Shown: piece by piece, positions 63,659-64,000 of the stretch
Layout: every line of letters begins with the position of its first letter
Numbering within the stretch: position 1 is the stretch's first letter
From: Caballeronia sp031450805
GTDB lineage: Bacteria; Pseudomonadota; Gammaproteobacteria; Burkholderiales; Burkholderiaceae
Length of the DNA stretch: 64,000 nucleotides
Assembly: GCF_031450805.1 (NCBI RefSeq)
Contig: NZ_JARTVY010000003.1
Location: forward strand, 124,001 to 188,000
Direction: 5' to 3'
Translations under genes and position numbers: made by a program
The notes under the pieces: generated by a model
Database searches by the model: none
The model's input: only the letters and a program-made list of their open reading frames with translations
What the model was told of the DNA's origin: nothing

Positions 63659-64000
63659 ATGGCTTGGGTTAGAGCATGCGCCGCGATGTTGGCGGCAACG
63701 GTGGTTTCGGGTTGCGCGTATAACGTGCAAGTTGCATCGCAATCGGGTGCTTCTGAGGTCATGAGCACGAAGATCAGACAAGACAAGGCCTACGTTGTCT
63801 TCAGCGATAATCTTGTTACCGCGGGTAAGGATGTCAAATCCGGATTCGCCTGCGGCGCCCATAAGTATCCGATGTATATCGGTGAGGCGCTGCAAGGTTC
63901 GCTTTCCAAGACCGTTGAAGCCGCCTTCCCTCAAGTCGTTAATAACGGCGGAGCGGTGCCATCCGGGCGCGATGGAATCATCTTCAAGTTCGACCTCTCC
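63659..64000 (+). CDS. Lipoprotein, truncated by the right edge
   Basis: The frame starts MAWVRACAAMLAATVVSGCA, a lipoprotein signal peptide with lipobox VSGC, and continues with VVFSDNLVTAGKDVKSGFAC and GEALQGSLSKTVEAAFPQVV. It is still open at base 64000. AGAGGGAGA lies just upstream of the ATG. IS21 element B is inserted 75 bp before the start and may have changed its promoter. No specific family is assigned. Confidence 0.75.
   Translation, partial: MAWVRACAAMLAATVVSGCAYNVQVASQSGASEVMSTKIRQDKAYVVFSDNLVTAGKDVKSGFACGAHKYPMYIGEALQGSLSKTVEAAFPQVVNNGGAVPSGRDGIIFKFDLS

Overview
The window looks like accessory DNA from a Burkholderiaceae genome (Paraburkholderia/Caballeronia type), probably a secondary chromosome or megaplasmid. 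The evidence is high third-position GC, a DUF3331 gene, an imuA-imuB-dnaE2 cassette under a Burkholderia-style LexA box, and a very large Ser/Thr kinase-ATPase-histidine kinase fusion. This assignment comes from gene content only. I see no rRNA, tRNA or CRISPR array.

Layout. 1-2.1 kb is plasmid or island debris: a TraL-like fragment joined out of frame to a flavohaemoglobin fragment, a TumE-TumA toxin-antitoxin pair, a four-copy 9-bp tandem repeat and a small decayed gene. 2.6-24 kb is a metabolic and stress region: a decayed MFS gene, an atypical SDR, RidA and a divergent LysR; then three alpha/beta hydrolases (two of epoxide-hydrolase type), a FixJ-like regulator, DJ-1/PfpI, an enoyl-CoA hydratase, the 1984-residue kinase fusion, BON, VOC, isochorismatase-type, aldehyde dehydrogenase and DUF3331 genes. 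24.4-29.8 kb is the SOS mutasome. 30-36 kb is an arsenic operon: arsR, arsI/cadI, arsC, acr3, an arsC-arsN2 fusion, an unknown ORF, arsH and an MFS gene. 36-42 kb is a complete gmtY-gmtZ-gmtX set, the signature of Gamma-Mobile-Trio (GMT) islands. It is followed by a perfect palindrome and a second LexA box that leads into an SRAP (HMCES/YedK-like) operon. 44.2-47.7 kb is ligD with two small upstream ORFs; after it come a possible small RNA, a DUF2934 gene and a SET-domain methyltransferase. 51-55 kb holds a hybrid histidine kinase facing a single-domain response regulator plus KaiC-like ATPase operon. 56.4-57.1 kb is an AbrB-PIN toxin-antitoxin pair. 57.6-63.6 kb is an HNH nuclease gene split by one IS21-type element, with a second IS21-type element beside it. 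The right edge cuts a lipoprotein gene.

The main theme is recent insertion-sequence damage. Three nearly identical IS3-family elements (1280, 1280 and 1278 bp) have inserted into a VOC gene, gmtY and ligD. Each has its own 3-bp target duplication (AGC, AGT, CTT). Removing the element plus one duplication restores the frame each time. The third copy has a 2-bp deletion that frameshifts its transposase. The first IS21-type element interrupts the HNH gene with an AATGG duplication; the second is flanked by AATAGA. The most interesting functional theme is DNA damage handling: two LexA-box operons 12 kb apart, plus LigD and a mobile trio of recombinases.
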